Made by a program: the position numbers and the translations under genes | Assembly (NCBI GenBank): GCA_014804265.1 | Contig: JAAVAC010000010.1 | Coordinates: 1-61,400 of the forward strand | DNA length: 61,400 nt | From: Lachnospiraceae bacterium | Lineage (GTDB): Bacteria > Bacillota > Clostridia > Lachnospirales > Lachnospiraceae | Direction of reading: 5' to 3' | In this document: positions 1 to 8,076 of the stretch, piece by piece | Numbering within the stretch: position 1 is the stretch's first letter | How the letters are laid out: each line of letters starts with the position of its first letter | Notes under the pieces: model-generated | What the model saw: only the letters and a program-made list of their open reading frames with translations | What the model was told of the DNA's origin: nothing | Databases searched by the model: none

Positions 1-48
1 GAGCTTAGCACTGCTGCGTTTTTATAGAGTGAAAGTGTGGCGACGCAG
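1..48 (+). repeat. Palindromic element copy R1 (partial, at window edge)
   Basis: This stretch matches the core of the elements at 1858, 7857 and 41912. It shares the TTAGYACYGCTGCGT block followed by an AGAGYGARAGYGTG-like block. The left half would lie outside the window and the right arm is not recognisable. It is intergenic, downstream of the small FakA-like gene. The match is weaker than among the other three copies, so it is either an old copy or a diverged subfamily. Confidence 0.5.
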
Positions 49-135
49 AAAATATTCTCTGTCTGGTCTGAAATCCGTTCTGGCATCTGGGGAAAGAGCC
101 GCTGGCTAAAAATTGATTTTCACGCTGTTTTTGAA

Positions 136-387
136 TTACCCTTGCAGGCCTCTTGCCTGCCTGTCCATATCTTCTATTACAATATCATATATTTCTCCCA
201 AAGAAGCACAGTATTCCAATACCTTCCATGGCTCATTGGTGTGAAAGTGAATTTTAATCAGTTCCTCATCACCAACAGCTAATAAACAATCCCCTTTAAA
301 ATTCTCTGTAAAATAATCGTTAATGACATCCTCATCCAGTTCTTTCCCCTCTATGAGCAATTGGGTATCATATCTAAATTCCAACAT
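136..387 (-). CDS. FakA/YloV-like small protein (single domain)
   Basis: A protein of 83 residues. It matches the internal domain of the fatty-acid kinase FakA (YloV, 'DAK phosphatase') family: a GDCLLAVGDEELIKIHFHTN segment (residues ~33-52) followed by a VLEYCASLGEI and IEDMDRQ pattern. Full FakA is about 550 residues and has an N-terminal DAK2 kinase domain, absent here. Free-standing versions of this domain occur in Clostridia, and no catalytic role can be assigned. The chosen ATG has an AAGGAGG site about 9 bases upstream; a longer reading frame exists but lacks such a site. It overlaps the end of the upstream gene by 14 bases, so the two are probably translationally coupled. Confidence 0.6.
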   Translation of the reverse strand: MLEFRYDTQLLIEGKELDEDVINDYFTENFKGDCLLAVGDEELIKIHFHTNEPWKVLEYCASLGEIYDIVIEDMDRQARGLQG

Positions 388-799
388 CTTCTTTTCCTCC
401 TTTTTTATAACATTCATCCGGTTCATGCTTCGACACGATATCAAGAACATAATCTCTGGAAACAATCATGAAATGCATAAATTTCTCTTCATCCATAAAA
501 CCGCCTGCCTGTTCTTTCATCCATTTAATATATGGTGAATCAGCAACCTTAAAAAAAGACCACTTTGGAAATTCCTTCCTGATTTGCTGCCATTGGCCGG
601 CAATAAACCGAAAACGCGCTTCTTCCGTTGAACAGCAGTAGCTTTCTACCATAGCCCATCTAATGGTCAATAATTCAGAATCCATATTCTCAAGAACAAT
701 TGTTAAACCATCATAACAGTCCGTTACGGACAGGATATCTATATTATCATTATTTACATTTTTTATAGGTTCCCATCTTTCTACTTGAAGTTTCATCAT
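374..799 (-). CDS. Hypothetical protein, possibly immunity-like
   Basis: About 141 residues, soluble, no signal peptide. I do not recognise the family with confidence. Visible features are a WSFFKVADSPYIKWM segment near residue 85 and a C-terminal MIVSRDYVLDIVS. This layout recalls small proteins often found in toxin-immunity loci of Firmicutes, but that is only a resemblance. Two adjacent ATG codons follow a GGGGAAAAA stretch; the first is used here. The gene ends 14 bases inside the FakA-like small gene, so both are likely on one transcript. Confidence 0.45.
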   Translation of the reverse strand: MMKLQVERWEPIKNVNNDNIDILSVTDCYDGLTIVLENMDSELLTIRWAMVESYCCSTEEARFRFIAGQWQQIRKEFPKWSFFKVADSPYIKWMKEQAGGFMDEEKFMHFMIVSRDYVLDIVSKHEPDECYKKGGKEDVGI

Positions 800-831
800 T
801 TTTTCCCCGCACATTTATCCTATGATTCCTC

Positions 832-1602
832 TCACCCCACCAGCTTCATATGCCCGGCAAGAAAATCTTTCAGCACTCCAAAAAACTCCCGAAGCATATT
901 ATTTGCCTGCAGATACGGGTAGGAAGGCGCTGAAATTCCGTATATGCCATCATATCCGTTATGCTTTGCTAACTGAACTGCCCGGTACACATGAAAATTG
1001 TTGGAAATAATTCCCACCTGAGCCTTTTTAGCTCCAAGAGAATCTAAAATTTCTCTGGAAAACTTGAGATTCTCATAGGTATTGGTAGATTGATCCTCCA
1101 TAATAATCCTATTTTCCTCCAGCCCTCTTTTTACCAGATAATCATACATCCCCTTTGCTTCGCTAAAAGGCTCATTTCCACCCTGTCCGCCCGATACGAT
1201 CAACAGGGTATCCGGATTTTTTACCCCATACTCATAAGCAGTGTCCAACCTCATCTTCAGCACCCGGCTTGGCCCGCTTTTATACACCTGTGCCCCAAGC
1301 ACGATCACATAATCCAGATTTTCCTTCCCCTCACGTCCAAATCCACTGATAATCAACCCTTCCAAAAATACAAAAACAAGTAAGCCCAAAATAACTCCCG
1401 AAAGAAACAACACCCGCAAAAACTTGGGCAGCTTTTTCCACACATGGAAGCGCACGCATACCGCCAAAAAGAAAAGGCCCGCACCTATCACTGCCCATAT
1501 AAGAAAGAACAAGGAACCAAAGCCAGTAAATATCAGAATGCTGATACAATATAAAATAGATAAGATTCCAGCTGCTCCATACAGCTTTTCAATTTTTTTC
1601 AT
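832..1602 (-). CDS. YdcF/ElyC-family (DUF218) membrane protein
   Basis: 256 residues. The N-terminal ~95 residues hold three hydrophobic segments. The C-terminal domain is DUF218: VIVLGAQV (near residue 118), VSGGQGGNEPFSEA, a NTYENLKFS motif and SNNFHVYRA. These match SanA/YdcF/ElyC proteins, which are linked to envelope integrity; the biochemical activity is not settled. The ATG at 1602 is preceded by AAGGAAAG at good spacing, whereas the longer frame lacks a site. It is transcribed leftwards, away from the palindromic element R2 at 1858-1995. Confidence 0.8.
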   Translation of the reverse strand: MKKIEKLYGAAGILSILYCISILIFTGFGSLFFLIWAVIGAGLFFLAVCVRFHVWKKLPKFLRVLFLSGVILGLLVFVFLEGLIISGFGREGKENLDYVIVLGAQVYKSGPSRVLKMRLDTAYEYGVKNPDTLLIVSGGQGGNEPFSEAKGMYDYLVKRGLEENRIIMEDQSTNTYENLKFSREILDSLGAKKAQVGIISNNFHVYRAVQLAKHNGYDGIYGISAPSYPYLQANNMLREFFGVLKDFLAGHMKLVG

Positions 1603-1857
1603 ATTTCTCTTTCCTTGTAATATCATAAAATATAGATAATCACTCTCTTTCACTCCATTTTTTCACTATACCATAACTTCCAACTTATGAAAACAGCCAA
1701 TTTCCCCACATCGTTTCCTGCTTTATGAATATACTACACATGTATTCAAAAGGCTCTTCCATTTCTCTGCTGCTTCCCCCTTCCCCTTGCATAGAACTGT
1801 ACATAAATCCCCAACCTTGCGTTGAATTCACAGAACTTGCTGGCTTTTCGACACCCA

Positions 1858-1995
1858 GTAGGAGGAGGCATATAGAAGTCTTGGGGGCCTTAATGAAAAC
1901 GCCGGTCCTTACGCACCGTACTTTGGTGCGTTAGTACCGCTGCGTTTTCATAGAGCGAGAGCGTGCCCCCAAGACTTCTATATGCCTCCTCCTAC
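1858..1995 (+). repeat. Palindromic element copy R2 with perfect 31-bp arms
   Basis: The outer arms at 1858-1888 and 1965-1995 are exact inverted complements over 31 bp. The interior contains a hairpin ACGCACC...GGTGCGT (1911-1931) and the block GCTGCGT...AGAGCGAGAGCGTG. Related copies lie at 1, 7857 and 41912. It sits between two divergently transcribed genes, about 70 bp before the PurF paralogue. There is no open reading frame of note inside. It could be a non-autonomous palindromic transposable element or a structured transcribed RNA; the sequence alone does not decide. Confidence 0.75.
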
Positions 1996-2066
1996 GTCCC
2001 CCTCTTTTCAATCTCCCCAAAATTTGTTACAATACTCCATAGAAACAATACAAGGGAGACAAAAAC

Positions 2067-3473
2067 ATGGGTGGATTTTTTGGCGTAGCTTCAAAAGAAG
2101 ACTGCTTATTTGATTTATTTTTTGGGACAGATTATCATTCCCATCTTGGTACAAGGAGAGGCGGCATGGCGGTATTTGGCGAAAATGGATTTGACCGTGC
2201 CATTCACAACATTGAAAATGCTCCTTTCCGCACAAAATTTGATAAAGATATGCAGGAAATGAAAGGACATTTTGGCATTGGCTGTATTTCTGACTATGAA
2301 CCCCAGCCTTTGATCGTCCGTTCTCATCACGGCACTTATGCCATTACTACTGTTGGGAAAATCAACAACAGCAATGAAATTGTAGAGGAAGTATTTACAA
2401 AAGGCAACTCACACTTTCTGGAAATGAGCGGCGGAGATATCAATCCTACCGAACTGACCGCTGCCCTCATCAATCAAAAGGAAAATTTCATAGAGGGCAT
2501 TCATTTTGCCCAGGAAATGATAGACGGTTCCCTGACTCTTATGGTACTGACAGAAAAGGGAATTTATGCAGCCCGGGATAAAATGGGTCGCACCCCTTTA
2601 GTAACAGGTAAAAAGGATGGTGCATACTGTGCTGCATTTGAAAGCTTTGCCTATTCGAATCTAGGCTATGAAAATGACAGGGAGCTTGGTCCCGGAGAAA
2701 TTGCTATTATCACACCAGAGGGTATCAAGACTCTGCTGGCTCCCGGAAAAGATATGAAAATCTGTACCTTTCTCTGGGTATATTACGGATACCCTTCCAG
2801 CTCCTATGAAGGTGTCAGCGTGGAACAGATGCGTTACAACTGTGGCGCTAAAATGGCACAAAGGGACAATGTGGCGCCGGATATCGTAGCCGGAGTGCCG
2901 GATTCCGGAACTGCCCATGCGGTAGGCTATGCGAACCAGTCGGGAATTCCATTTTCCAGGCCCTTTATTAAATATACCCCTACCTGGCCCCGTTCTTTTA
3001 TGCCTACTGTTCAGACCAAACGAAATCTGATTGCAAAAATGAAAATGCTTCCTGTCCATGATTTAATTAAGGACAAAAAGCTGCTTTTAATCGACGATTC
3101 CATTGTAAGAGGCACCCAGTTAAGGGAAACCACGGAATTTTTATATCAAAGCGGTGCTAAGGAAGTACATATCCGTCCTGCCTGTCCTCCTCTTTTATAC
3201 GGCTGCAAGTACTTGAACTTTTCCCGTTCCAATTCAGAGATGGATTTGATTGCAAGACGTGTCATTGCCCGGTTAGAGGGTGATAACGTATCGGAAGCAG
3301 TATTAAAAGAATATGCCGATCCCGAATCCGAAAAATATGAGCAGATGATAGAAGAAATCCGCAAGGAGCTGAACTTTACCTCCTTAAGATTTAATCGTTT
3401 AGATGACATGCTGGAGGCTGTAGGGATTGAACCATGCAAACTCTGCACTTACTGCTGGAACGGGCAGGAATAG
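2067..3473 (+). CDS. Amidophosphoribosyltransferase (PurF) paralogue lacking the catalytic cysteine
   Basis: 468 residues, close to the normal PurF length. The N-terminal Ntn-glutaminase domain begins MGGFFGVAS, whereas active PurF exposes a Cys at this position (CGVFG or CGIFG); here it is Gly. The fold-typical GTRRGGMAVFG and the C-terminal phosphoribosyltransferase motif LLLIDDSIVRGTQLRETTEF (near residue 335) are present. The protein ends with CKLCTYCWNG, consistent with the Cys ligands of the PurF Fe-S cluster. By family knowledge the enzyme could still make phosphoribosylamine from ammonia, or act as a regulator; it should not hydrolyse glutamine. It stands alone and not in a pur operon, and is followed by a strong terminator. 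Confidence 0.85.
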   Translation: MGGFFGVASKEDCLFDLFFGTDYHSHLGTRRGGMAVFGENGFDRAIHNIENAPFRTKFDKDMQEMKGHFGIGCISDYEPQPLIVRSHHGTYAITTVGKINNSNEIVEEVFTKGNSHFLEMSGGDINPTELTAALINQKENFIEGIHFAQEMIDGSLTLMVLTEKGIYAARDKMGRTPLVTGKKDGAYCAAFESFAYSNLGYENDRELGPGEIAIITPEGIKTLLAPGKDMKICTFLWVYYGYPSSSYEGVSVEQMRYNCGAKMAQRDNVAPDIVAGVPDSGTAHAVGYANQSGIPFSRPFIKYTPTWPRSFMPTVQTKRNLIAKMKMLPVHDLIKDKKLLLIDDSIVRGTQLRETTEFLYQSGAKEVHIRPACPPLLYGCKYLNFSRSNSEMDLIARRVIARLEGDNVSEAVLKEYADPESEKYEQMIEEIRKELNFTSLRFNRLDDMLEAVGIEPCKLCTYCWNGQE

Positions 3474-3529
3474 TTCCCCATACATAGTGTTGGTCTTTAT
3501 CACTGTCATTAAAATAAAGTAAGCTTTTT

Positions 3530-3576
3530 AAAAAACAAGGTGGTTTGCTTCAAATGTGCCAACCACCTTGTTTTTA
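3530..3576. terminator. Bidirectional terminator between PurF paralogue and surface protein
   Basis: The stem AACAAGGTGGTT pairs with AACCACCTTGTT around a 15-base loop, flanked by A and T runs on both sides. It can end transcription from the PurF paralogue (rightward) and from the convergent surface-protein gene (leftward). Confidence 0.85.
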
Positions 3577-3581
3577 TTGCC

Positions 3582-6206
3582 TTATCTGGTTTTTACTTTT
3601 ATTACCCTTTTCCCACTGTACAAATAGCCGCCGCTTTTCGTCTTTTTATATGCCCTGACCGTGACATAATACGTCTTCTTTTTTCCAAGCTTTTTAAAGG
3701 AAGCCTTGCCTTTTGCCGCTTTTTTACTTGCCACGGTTTTCTTTCCTGCTTTGTCAGTAGAAACCACGATTTCATATCCTGTTGCACCTTTCACAGAGCC
3801 TGCCGTGACACTCAATTTCTTCGTGCCTGGCTTTACTGTTACCTTTTTCACATTTGCAGGCCTTTGGGACAGCTTGATATAACGTGCTGCGCTATATTTT
3901 CCGGTGTATGTTTTTGTACCATTTTTGGCATATGCCCGTACTTTTACATACCATGTCTTTTTTTCGTTCAGCTTCTTTAAAGTCAGGGATGTCTTTGTAG
4001 TTTTCTTTGTCACTTTGTTCTTCGTAAAGGATTTGTTCGACGCATAGATGACTTCGTACCCATCTGCCCCTTCCACCTTATCCCAGCTTACGGTAAGCTG
4101 CTTCTTTGTTTCTGAGGCCATGCCCTTAATCTTTACCTCCGCCAAGGATACCGGTTTTTCTGTACTGCCCGCTCTTACAATTTTCACGGTTACTGTCACA
4201 TTTTTATAATTGTCCTTATCCGCTCCAGTATAGACTGCCGTTGCTGTGGCTGGGATGCCGCTTTCTAGGATGGTGTCCTTATCTATATCCTGCCACTGCC
4301 AGCCGGACGGAAGCTGTACATCTCCTATCTTTTCACAGCTATTCGCCACGTTCATGGTGCCAGACGGCATATCCGGCGCATTCTCCGCCTGTTGTACTGT
4401 CAGTGTGATCTTCGTTTCCACACTGCTGCAATTTGTGCTGTCTGAAGGATTGAATACCACGGTGTACTCTGTACTGCCGCTGTCTGATACAGCAGGCTTC
4501 AGGGCTCCGTCCTTCCATGTGAAGCTGCCCGTAACCCCAGTGCTGTCTGAGGCACTATACTGTACCGTGCCGCCTGTGAGGACAGAAGTATCCAGAGTAT
4601 CCCCATAGGTGATTTGTGCTGCTTTGGGCGGATCTGCGATATACGGCATTGCTTTTGCGATGGTGTAAGTCTTTTCCACTGTCCCCGTATAGTTCCCCTT
4701 GCCAGTGACGGTTACCGTGTGGGTTCCGGCATTGGTAAAGTTGGCTGTGCTGTAGGCAACCTCATAATCGGTACCCTCTGCCAAATCTCCAATGGTAACA
4801 GCGGGCTTGTGCTCTGTTGTGTCGTAGGTATACGATTCGCCGGACAGCTCCACCATCTCTCCGGTCAGCGGGGCAGGAGCGACGATGAGGGGGATGACAC
4901 ACATTGCATATTTAGGATTTTTTATGTCCACAGTAAGATTTATAGTAACTTCCAAAGTATGCTCCCCTGCAGTCAACTCTGGCAGGGGGTATGACTCCTC
5001 GTACAAACTCTGAGGTCCATTATCCATTCTGATTTCCAGCATATTCTCGGACAGCCACAGATTCGTTTCCCATGTTACTGTTTTCTCCTTCGTTGCTCCG
5101 TAAGTCAGTCCTTCGGGAATATGGAGGGTCACTGTGCCCAATGTTGTTCCATCACTATATCCGCAAGTTTCACACTTTTCACTCACAGTTATGACATTGT
5201 CGGTCACGTCTGCGGTGATTTTGTTGATTGTATGTGCTTCCACCTTTTCATATCCACAGAGCACGCAGGTCTGGGTGTGGTTCGTTTCGTCGTGCTTGTA
5301 CTCGGTGCCGTAGGAGCAGTTCTCCGCCGTCCCGGTATAGCCGCAGTATGGGCATTTCAGGGTGTGGGTGCCGTCGTCGTTGGGGGTGGGGATAACGCCC
5401 GTGTGCTTGCACTCCGCCACCGTGACGGTGCCGGTCAGGACGTATTGTCTTTCCAGTTTGGTCAGATCGACAGGCTCGTCGCCCTGATAATAGGCGTAGT
5501 GCTTCTCTGCGGCATTTGTACTGCCGTAGTTCAGCAGGAGGCGGCCCACAGTATCAGTAAGAGTACTCATCCCTATGCCGTGGAACGTGCCGCCGCTGAG
5601 TTTGACTGGGGCATTCCCCACAACAGATAGCCCAACGTAGCCCGTTCCCGCTTCCAGACTGCCGCCTGTGACCACAAGCTCTCCGCCACTAATAATTATA
5701 TCGAAAGATTGAGGCACGGAAGTGTTTTCCCCGGTTTTCAACGTGCCGCCGGTGACGGTCAGTTTGCCGCCGGAGATATAAATAATTCTATTTTGATTGG
5801 ACGATCCGGTAAGGGTAAACTTCCCGCCGTCAAAGGTAATATCGTCGCCTTCGGTGACAAACAGCGACATGCTTTCCGGCACATCCGCCAGCAGGGTGAC
5901 GGTGGCAGTATTGCCCTTCGCCGCCGTCCAAGCCGTCCTGATATCGCCGTAGTAGGTGGTGGCGTTTCCGATCTCCACCTTCACCGAAGCTGAGATATTG
6001 ACCTCCACCGTCGCCGCCGCATCCGCCATATTGCCGTTCCCTACAAATTTTGCAGTCAGCGTGATCGGAGCGCCGTTTGGCTTTACCTGTCCCAGCGTCA
6101 GGACATCTGAGACGCTGGCGGTCATGGTGTAGGTGCCGTCCGCTCCCGCGCTGGCAGGCTCGGAAACCTGGGTATCGCCCACAAACAGCGCCATTTGGCC
6201 CCCGGT
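3582..6206 (-). CDS. Secreted multi-domain surface protein, C-terminal part (after frameshift)
   Basis: This is the downstream part of the gene that begins at 7552; a one-base frameshift near 6207 separates the two. In order it holds a Big-type domain ending near 5980, a segment with parallel-beta-like repeats (SGGKLTVTGGTL, SGGELVVTGGSL), three Cys-rich CPYCGY/CVLCGY/CETCGY segments of the 'zinc-ribbon-like' kind found in clostridial surface proteins, an MBG domain (GESYTYDTTEHKPAV), and two fibronectin-III-like repeats at the C-terminus rich in Lys (YYVTVRAY). There is no LPxTG sorting signal, so it is probably secreted or held by other means. The internal ATG that opens this frame lies mid-domain and is not a convincing start. 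Confidence 0.75.
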   Translation of the reverse strand, partial: TGGQMALFVGDTQVSEPASAGADGTYTMTASVSDVLTLGQVKPNGAPITLTAKFVGNGNMADAAATVEVNISASVKVEIGNATTYYGDIRTAWTAAKGNTATVTLLADVPESMSLFVTEGDDITFDGGKFTLTGSSNQNRIIYISGGKLTVTGGTLKTGENTSVPQSFDIIISGGELVVTGGSLEAGTGYVGLSVVGNAPVKLSGGTFHGIGMSTLTDTVGRLLLNYGSTNAAEKHYAYYQGDEPVDLTKLERQYVLTGTVTVAECKHTGVIPTPNDDGTHTLKCPYCGYTGTAENCSYGTEYKHDETNHTQTCVLCGYEKVEAHTINKITADVTDNVITVSEKCETCGYSDGTTLGTVTLHIPEGLTYGATKEKTVTWETNLWLSENMLEIRMDNGPQSLYEESYPLPELTAGEHTLEVTINLTVDIKNPKYAMCVIPLIVAPAPLTGEMVELSGESYTYDTTEHKPAVTIGDLAEGTDYEVAYSTANFTNAGTHTVTVTGKGNYTGTVEKTYTIAKAMPYIADPPKAAQITYGDTLDTSVLTGGTVQYSASDSTGVTGSFTWKDGALKPAVSDSGSTEYTVVFNPSDSTNCSSVETKITLTVQQAENAPDMPSGTMNVANSCEKIGDVQLPSGWQWQDIDKDTILESGIPATATAVYTGADKDNYKNVTVTVKIVRAGSTEKPVSLAEVKIKGMASETKKQLTVSWDKVEGADGYEVIYASNKSFTKNKVTKKTTKTSLTLKKLNEKKTWYVKVRAYAKNGTKTYTGKYSAARYIKLSQRPANVKKVTVKPGTKKLSVTAGSVKGATGYEIVVSTDKAGKKTVASKKAAKGKASFKKLGKKKTYYVTVRAYKKTKSGGYLYSGKRVIKVKTR

Positions 6207-7552
6207 GGGGCATCAAGACTGGCAACCATCATTGCCGCAGGAGCGGCCCCGGTCGCAGTAGGCGTGGCAATGACAGTGATCGTGTCGCTGGCGGTGAATC
6301 TGTTGGTTTCCGTTTCGCCGTTGAGGACGGTCAATCTGCTCTCAAACGTTGAACCAGATTTCACCACGGTTACATTTGCAATTTGGCTTTGCTCTGTATA
6401 GTCACCTAACGAAACCTTGCAATAATATTGGTAGGTTCCTACCATTTTTCCTGCGGGAACCGTGTATGTAGCTTGCGTCGCACCATCAATCGTAGAATTA
6501 TTTTCGTACCATTGATAGGTAACGCCATCTGTTGCCACTGTTACAGACAAAACGTTCCCTGCAACGTAGCCATAATAAAGCTCAGCACTCTCCGGCTGTT
6601 CTGTAATAATTGGAAGAATGGTAATTTCAATATAATCTGATTCCGCCGCTTCGTACCTGATACCATCTTCCACAACTGGATTGGCTATGGACAGCTTGAT
6701 GTAATAAGTGCCAACAGCGGACGGGGCAGATATTTCGGTGCCATTCATATCAGAATAGAACTTGATGGTTGGAGTTGCCGTACCTTTCCATGTAAAGCTG
6801 TTGGTATCTACCTCAAAAGGAGTTCCGTCATAGTATTTTTCTGAGTTGAAATTTTCTGTAGCTTTTATGGAATTACAGCGAAGATCAAAAGCAATAAAAT
6901 AGCTCCAATCTGTCCAGCTATAGGTTTTATCCCCCTCCCAATACCCACTGTTGCAGTAACACGCAGCATATTCTTGACAGCCAAAGGTGTTGAAATTGCT
7001 ATCCAAACTAATAATCTGATAGTCTGAAAGAACCTGATATTCCGCATATTTTATTAGCCGTCCACCTTTTTCCTCGCAGGACAAAATCATACTTTGCTTG
7101 CTTTCCAATAAATCACTTTCGGGATTTTGCATCTCTTTCCAAACAACAGCCGCTTCATTGCTTGTAGAAGACACTACAATGCAGTTATAGGTAGTACCAT
7201 CAATCTCGTAAATAAAGTCCGACCCCACTTCAAGCATTGTTCCTTCGGAATTTTTAGCTTTCTGCGGCATAGAAGTAACTTCCAGTGGCACATTGGCCTC
7301 TGTAACTTCATCAGGCAGGGCGGCGATCAAGTCCTCCATAGGACAGATGCAGCACTCATACTCGCAGGGCATATTATCTTCCTCCGAATAGCCGCACTCC
7401 ACTGTATGCGACTGGTGATGCCTGCAAAGTCCCGTTTCCCGGTTCTTTGCCGCAGACACGGCAAATACCGGAAAATCCACTGTATTTCCAATCAATGCTG
7501 CGGTAAGTAACAGCACCAGTATCCGCTTGACCTTCTTTCTCCACTCTTTCAT
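6122..7552 (-). CDS. Secreted multi-domain surface protein, N-terminal part (frameshifted)
   Basis: This begins with a signal peptide (WRKKVKRILVLLLTAALIG, cleavage plausible after VSAA near residue 35). A short Cys-rich segment (CRHHQSHTVECGYSEEDNMPC) follows, then a unique region with a putative beta fold. An Ig-like domain comes next (YQWYENNSTIDGATQATYTV, near residue 350), and then the start of a Big domain where the frame is lost. The last ~28 residues are out-of-frame sequence. The second ATG is chosen because GGAG lies 8 bases before it. The intact product would be about 1320 residues. Confidence 0.75.
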   Translation of the reverse strand: MKEWRKKVKRILVLLLTAALIGNTVDFPVFAVSAAKNRETGLCRHHQSHTVECGYSEEDNMPCEYECCICPMEDLIAALPDEVTEANVPLEVTSMPQKAKNSEGTMLEVGSDFIYEIDGTTYNCIVVSSTSNEAAVVWKEMQNPESDLLESKQSMILSCEEKGGRLIKYAEYQVLSDYQIISLDSNFNTFGCQEYAACYCNSGYWEGDKTYSWTDWSYFIAFDLRCNSIKATENFNSEKYYDGTPFEVDTNSFTWKGTATPTIKFYSDMNGTEISAPSAVGTYYIKLSIANPVVEDGIRYEAAESDYIEITILPIITEQPESAELYYGYVAGNVLSVTVATDGVTYQWYENNSTIDGATQATYTVPAGKMVGTYQYYCKVSLGDYTEQSQIANVTVVKSGSTFESRLTVLNGETETNRFTASDTITVIATPTATGAAPAAMMVASLDAPPGAKWRCLWAIPRFPSLPARERTAPTP

Positions 7553-7611
7553 AATCATTACTCCATTTCTACATATTTTCTTATCTCTTGTTTATACATT
7601 TTCCAGATTCT

Positions 7612-7854
7612 CTACAAAAGCCTTCTGCTTCTTGCTTCTGCCACTGCGGCAGCTTTGTTATTAACGCCTAACTTTTTATAGGTTTCCTGATTGTAATATT
7701 TTACTCCCGCCTTCGACAGCCCAAGCTGTCCTGCAATCTTTTCTACCGACAGTCCTTCCGCCTGCAGCCGCAGGATTTTCAGCGCCTTGTCAGTCGACTG
7801 TGTCTGGCTTTTATTATAACAGGTATAAATAAAGTTTGCTACTTTTTCAGTGGC
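7612..7854 (-). pseudogene. C-terminal fragment of a LuxR-family regulator
   Basis: The last ~60 residues form a LuxR-type helix-turn-helix: ALKILRLQAEGLSVEKIAGQ then GVKYYNQETYKKLGVNNKAAAV, as in MalT-like regulators. There is no sensor or ATPase domain. Upstream the frame runs straight into the palindromic element R3, and the residues it would add have no protein-like character. The gene therefore seems to have been cut off at or near the element. It lies just upstream of the surface-protein gene on the same strand, which the intact regulator may have controlled; that is inference. Confidence 0.65.
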
Positions 7855-7856
7855 CT

Positions 7857-7965
7857 CTATGCACCGTATTTTGGTGCATTCGTACCGCTGCGTCTTTGCA
7901 GAGCGAGAGCGTGCCCTGAAGACTATCCTATGCCATGCCATCTCCCACGTCCGTTTATCCAGCTC
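7857..7965 (+). repeat. Palindromic element copy R3 (left arm missing)
   Basis: It shares with R2 and R4 the hairpin GCACCGTATTTTGGTGC, the block CGCTGCGTCTTTGCAGAGCG and the right flank CTCCCACGTCC. The right arm is recognisable (GAAGACTATCCTATGCC), but no complementary left arm precedes the core. The missing half coincides with the broken 5' end of the LuxR fragment. Confidence 0.65.
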
Positions 7966-8076
7966 TACCATAAAAAGCCGAGCCATTACCTCATTTCTTA
8001 TATTCCATAACAGTATACTTAACAAGGATCGGAAAAGTAAACTAGCCAAAAGGATAGACTTTCGTCAACGGCTGTT

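Noticed and set aside
5121-5630. Plus-strand frame of 169 codons inside the surface-protein gene
   Set aside because: It is antisense to well-supported Cys-rich and Big/MBG-type domains and has no ribosome site; a shadow of codon bias.
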